Source of the DNA: Pelomonas paludis
GTDB taxonomy: Bacteria; Pseudomonadota; Gammaproteobacteria; Burkholderiales; Burkholderiaceae_C
Assembly: GCF_039872745.1 (NCBI RefSeq)
Contig: NZ_JBDPZD010000006.1
Coordinates: 62,001 to 126,000 of the forward strand
Direction of reading: 5' to 3'
Length of the DNA: 64,000 nucleotides
Shown: one piece after another, positions 61,446 to 64,000 of the stretch
Numbering within the stretch: the stretch's first letter is position 1
How the letters are laid out: every line of letters starts with the position of its first letter
Made by a program: the position numbers and the translations under genes
Notes under the pieces: generated by a model
Told to the model about the DNA's origin: nothing
The model's database searches: none
What the model saw: the letters and a program-made list of their open reading frames with translations, nothing else

Positions 61446-63136
61446 TGCTGAGCTACCGCATCGAACTGGCGCACCAAGGCGCCCATCAGTTCCGCGTCAC
61501 GCTCACCGTGCCCCAGCCTGCCGACCAGCAAGTGCTGGCGCTGCCGGTGTGGATCCCGGGCAGCTACCTGGTGCGCGAGTTCGCCAAGCACTGGAGCGGT
61601 TTGTCCGCGCAGCAGGCCGGCCGGCCCGTGGCGCTGAAGGCGCTCGACAAAGCCTCCTGGCAGGCTGATTGCGTGGCCGACGTGCCGCTGCAGGTCAGCG
61701 CCACGGTCTACGCCTTTGACCCCTCGGTGCGCACCGCGTGGCTGGACGCCGACCGTGCCTTCTTCAACCCCAGCAGCCTGTGCCTGCGCGTGCTGGGGCA
61801 GGAGGAGGCCGTGCACCGCATCGAGCTGGGGCCCCTGCCCGATGGCTGGCAGGTCGGCACAGCGATGCGTCGCGTGGAGCATGGCTACGAGGCCACGGGT
61901 TACGACGAGCTGGTGGACCACCCCTTCGAGATCGGACCCTGGCGTGCGGTGGACTTCGACGCGCTGGCCGTGCCGCACGAGATCGTGCTGGCCGGCGCCT
62001 GGCCCAATGCCGACCTGGGTCGCCTCGCGGCCGACGTGCAGCGCATCTGCGCGGCGCAGATCGCCTTCTGGGGCGTCGCACCCTTTGATCGTTACCAGTT
62101 CCAGCTCTGGGCGGTGGACGACGGCCACGGCGGCCTGGAGCACCGCGCCAGCACGGCCCTGATCGCCGCGCGCCGCGAGCTGCCCACGGCCATCGAGAGC
62201 ACCACGGCGCCCAGCGACGGCTATGTGCGCCTGCTCGGCCTCTTCAGCCACGAGTACTTCCATGCCTGGAACGTCAAACGGCTGCGGCCGGCCGAGTTCG
62301 CGCGCTTTGACTACCAGCGCGAGAACACGACCGAGCTGCTGTGGTTCTTCGAGGGCTTCACGTCCTACTACGACGACCTGATGCTGCTGCGCGCCGGCCT
62401 CATCGACGCGCCGCGCTACCTCAAGCTGCTGGCCGCCACGGTCAATGGCGTGCTGGCCGCGCCGGGGCGCTTGACGCAGTCGCTGGCCGAGGCCAGCTAC
62501 GAGGCCTGGATCAAGTACTACCGCCCCGACGAGAACAGCCCCAATGCCACGGTCAGCTACTACGCCAAGGGCGCGCTGGTGGCCTTGTGTCTGGACCTGG
62601 CGCTGCGCGAGCAAGGCCGCGACCTGGACGGTCTGATGCGCCAGCTCTGGGCCGAGACGAATGGCGGCCCGGTCAGTGAAGCCCAGATCCTCGCTGCAGC
62701 CGGTGCTTGTGCCGCGCGCCTGCATGACTGGGTGCACACCACGGGCGAGTTGCCTTTGCGCGAGCTGCTGGCCGGCCATGGCATCGAGTGGCGCGACGAA
62801 GGCCGCGCCATGCTGGCCCAGCGCCTGGGCCTGCGGCTGCGCGAGGCCAGCGGCGTGCAGGTCACGCATGTGCTGGCCGGCTCGGCGGCGCAGGAGACCG
62901 GGCTCAGCGCCAGAGATGAGATCCTCGGGGTCAATGGCTGGCGCGTGCGTCGGCTCGACGAGGCTTTGCAGTGGCTGGAGCCCCAAGGCGCGCTTGAGCT
63001 GCTTGTCGTCCGTGATCAACGCTTGCTGACCCTGAGTGCGCAACTGCCGCCTGCGGGCCCTGCCAGCGTGACGTTGACGCTCGGCTCCGATGAGGGGCCA
63101 GCCCTGCGGCTACGGCAGGCCTGGTTGGGGGCTTGA
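61445..63136 (+). CDS. M61-family metallopeptidase with PDZ domain
   Basis: A 563-residue zinc peptidase of the glycyl aminopeptidase type. The first 180 residues are beta-rich (VWIPGSYLVREFAKH is the family start). The zinc motif is HEYFHAWNVKRLRP, with H269, E270, H273 and a downstream Glu (FFEGFTSYYDD). A PDZ domain lies at about 465-545 (GVQVTHVLAGSAAQETGL, LSARDEILGVNGWRV). No signal peptide is seen, so it is probably cytoplasmic. The next gene overlaps it by four bases (TTGA). Confidence 0.93.
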   Translation: MLSYRIELAHQGAHQFRVTLTVPQPADQQVLALPVWIPGSYLVREFAKHWSGLSAQQAGRPVALKALDKASWQADCVADVPLQVSATVYAFDPSVRTAWLDADRAFFNPSSLCLRVLGQEEAVHRIELGPLPDGWQVGTAMRRVEHGYEATGYDELVDHPFEIGPWRAVDFDALAVPHEIVLAGAWPNADLGRLAADVQRICAAQIAFWGVAPFDRYQFQLWAVDDGHGGLEHRASTALIAARRELPTAIESTTAPSDGYVRLLGLFSHEYFHAWNVKRLRPAEFARFDYQRENTTELLWFFEGFTSYYDDLMLLRAGLIDAPRYLKLLAATVNGVLAAPGRLTQSLAEASYEAWIKYYRPDENSPNATVSYYAKGALVALCLDLALREQGRDLDGLMRQLWAETNGGPVSEAQILAAAGACAARLHDWVHTTGELPLRELLAGHGIEWRDEGRAMLAQRLGLRLREASGVQVTHVLAGSAAQETGLSARDEILGVNGWRVRRLDEALQWLEPQGALELLVVRDQRLLTLSAQLPPAGPASVTLTLGSDEGPALRLRQAWLGA

Positions 63137-64000
63137 AGACACGGCCGCCCTTGCTGCTGGTGCTGGCCGTCGTGCTGGCGCACTGGGCATTGCGCCAGGG
63201 CGTCGAGCAGGTACAGGCCGATTGGCGCGAAAGCGCTCCCCCACCGGCGCGGCTGCAAGCTGCATTCGTACGAGAACTTCGTCCAAGCCTTCCGCCTGCA
63301 ACGCCCCCCAGATCGGCGCCGCCTGCCGTGCCAGCGGCAAGCCCGTCCGAGGGGCTGCCGTTGCATCGGCACCGGCTCGGCGAGGGCATGCCCAATGAAC
63401 CCGCGCCCCCGGCCTCAGCCCCGCAGGAGCGGGTCCCGCTTGCCCACGTCGAATCCGCAGCGTCTGCGGTACTGCCGCCAGCGCTCGACCTGTCGCTGCC
63501 CGCCACTGCCCTGCCTGTAGGCCTTGGCGAACCCGGCCCCGAATGGCCGCTCTCCACGCGGCTCGACTACCGGCTCACCGGCAACTACAACGGACCGCTC
63601 CACGGGACCGCCCGTGTCGAGTGGCTGCGCAAGGGCGCCGAGTACCAGATGCATCTGGACGTCGAGGTCGGCATCCTGCTCACCCGGCGATCCTCCAGCT
63701 ATGGGTTGCTGACGGCCGAGGGCATTCGCCCACAGCGCTATGTGGAGGAGACCAAGGTTCCGCTGCTGGCACCGCGCCGGGCCACTGTGCAGTTCTTTGA
63801 GCACCAAGTGCAATTTGCAGACAACCGCATCGAGTTGCTGCTCGCCGGTGCGCAAGACCAGGCCAGCCAATTCGTGCAGCTCACCTGGCTCTTTCTGACC
63901 GGCCGCAAGCCAGTCATGCCAGGTGTCGTTGTCGACCAACCCCTGGTGCTCGCTCGCAAGCAGTACGCCTGGCGCTATGAGGTCGTGGGTGAGGAGCTGC
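63133..64000 (+). CDS. DUF3108 exported protein (3' end outside window)
   Basis: The frame begins at TTG 63133, overlapping the M61 stop, and runs off the right edge (289 residues seen). A hydrophobic N-terminus (LLLVLAVVLAHWAL) is a signal or anchor. A Pro/Ala-rich linker follows to about residue 140, then the DUF3108 beta-rich domain: LDYRLTGNYNGPLHGTARVEWLRKGAEYQMHL (recognised by GTARVEWLRKGAEYQ), SSSYGLLTAEGIRPQRYVEE. Function unknown. Family call moderate to good. Confidence 0.85.
   Translation, partial: MKTRPPLLLVLAVVLAHWALRQGVEQVQADWRESAPPPARLQAAFVRELRPSLPPATPPRSAPPAVPAASPSEGLPLHRHRLGEGMPNEPAPPASAPQERVPLAHVESAASAVLPPALDLSLPATALPVGLGEPGPEWPLSTRLDYRLTGNYNGPLHGTARVEWLRKGAEYQMHLDVEVGILLTRRSSSYGLLTAEGIRPQRYVEETKVPLLAPRRATVQFFEHQVQFADNRIELLLAGAQDQASQFVQLTWLFLTGRKPVMPGVVVDQPLVLARKQYAWRYEVVGEEL

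Overview
The window reads as a single high-GC chromosomal segment of a betaproteobacterium in the order Burkholderiales, probably near the Leptothrix/Rubrivivax/Roseateles or Comamonadaceae groups. This rests on strong third-position G/C bias, familiar betaproteobacterial neighbourhoods (aroQ-accB-accC-prmA, pyrR-pyrB-pyrC', the cytochrome aa3 locus with DUF2970) and family-level similarity. No database search was possible. Genes are packed tightly, many with ATGA start/stop overlaps, and no gene-free stretch exceeds 300 bases; the longest are about 28338-28565 and 39225-39432. I see no rRNA, tRNA, CRISPR array, insertion sequence or phage gene.

Layout. 1-4123 (minus): DUF3426 zinc-ribbon protein (cut by the left edge), prmA, accC, accB, aroQ. 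4263-10389 (minus): a coupled set of alpha/beta hydrolase, RNB exoribonuclease, TonB-like protein, aroE, mtgA, a conserved unknown and a TlpA thioredoxin. 10487-13174 (plus): a large zinc metalloprotease lipoprotein. 13198-16832 (minus): mpl, hemL, thiD. 16964-29900 (plus): rubredoxin, then a Pil/Chp chemosensory cluster (pilG, pilH, pilI, pilJ, a 2083-residue ChpA-type hybrid kinase), a diguanylate cyclase and a soluble receptor. 29888-31234 (minus): photolyase. 31266-35768 (plus): yqgE, ruvX, pyrR, pyrB, an inactive dihydroorotase pyrC', and an acyltransferase. 35765-39224 (minus): an unusual FAD-protein/winged-helix pair, a hydroxypyruvate isomerase-like gene and gpmA. 39433-41805 (plus): rhodanese, grxC, secB, gpsA. 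41802-43101 (minus): trmL, comF. 43100-44074 (plus): BioC-like protein. 44319-53421 (mostly plus): the cytochrome c oxidase locus with assembly and heme A genes. 53555-59054 (minus): rpoH under a perfect CIRCE operator, cheW coupled to a MASE1/CHASE histidine kinase, ychF. 59141-64000 (plus): UbiH-family monooxygenase, dsbC, DUF3429, an M61 peptidase and a DUF3108 protein (cut by the right edge).

How the parts work together. The pil/chp genes form a surface-sensing pathway, with a c-di-GMP enzyme and a receptor appended. The cox locus encodes a CuA/cytochrome-c-fused aa3 oxidase with its copper (CtaG, Sco), heme A (CtaA, CtaB, SURF1) and small-protein assembly factors. The pyr genes encode aspartate transcarbamoylase with its non-catalytic PyrC' partner. 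The least familiar elements are the winged-helix/FAD pair at 35765-37632, the kinase-CheW pair at 54667-57926, the duplicated accC start between accB and accC, and the CIRCE element that covers the rpoH promoter.
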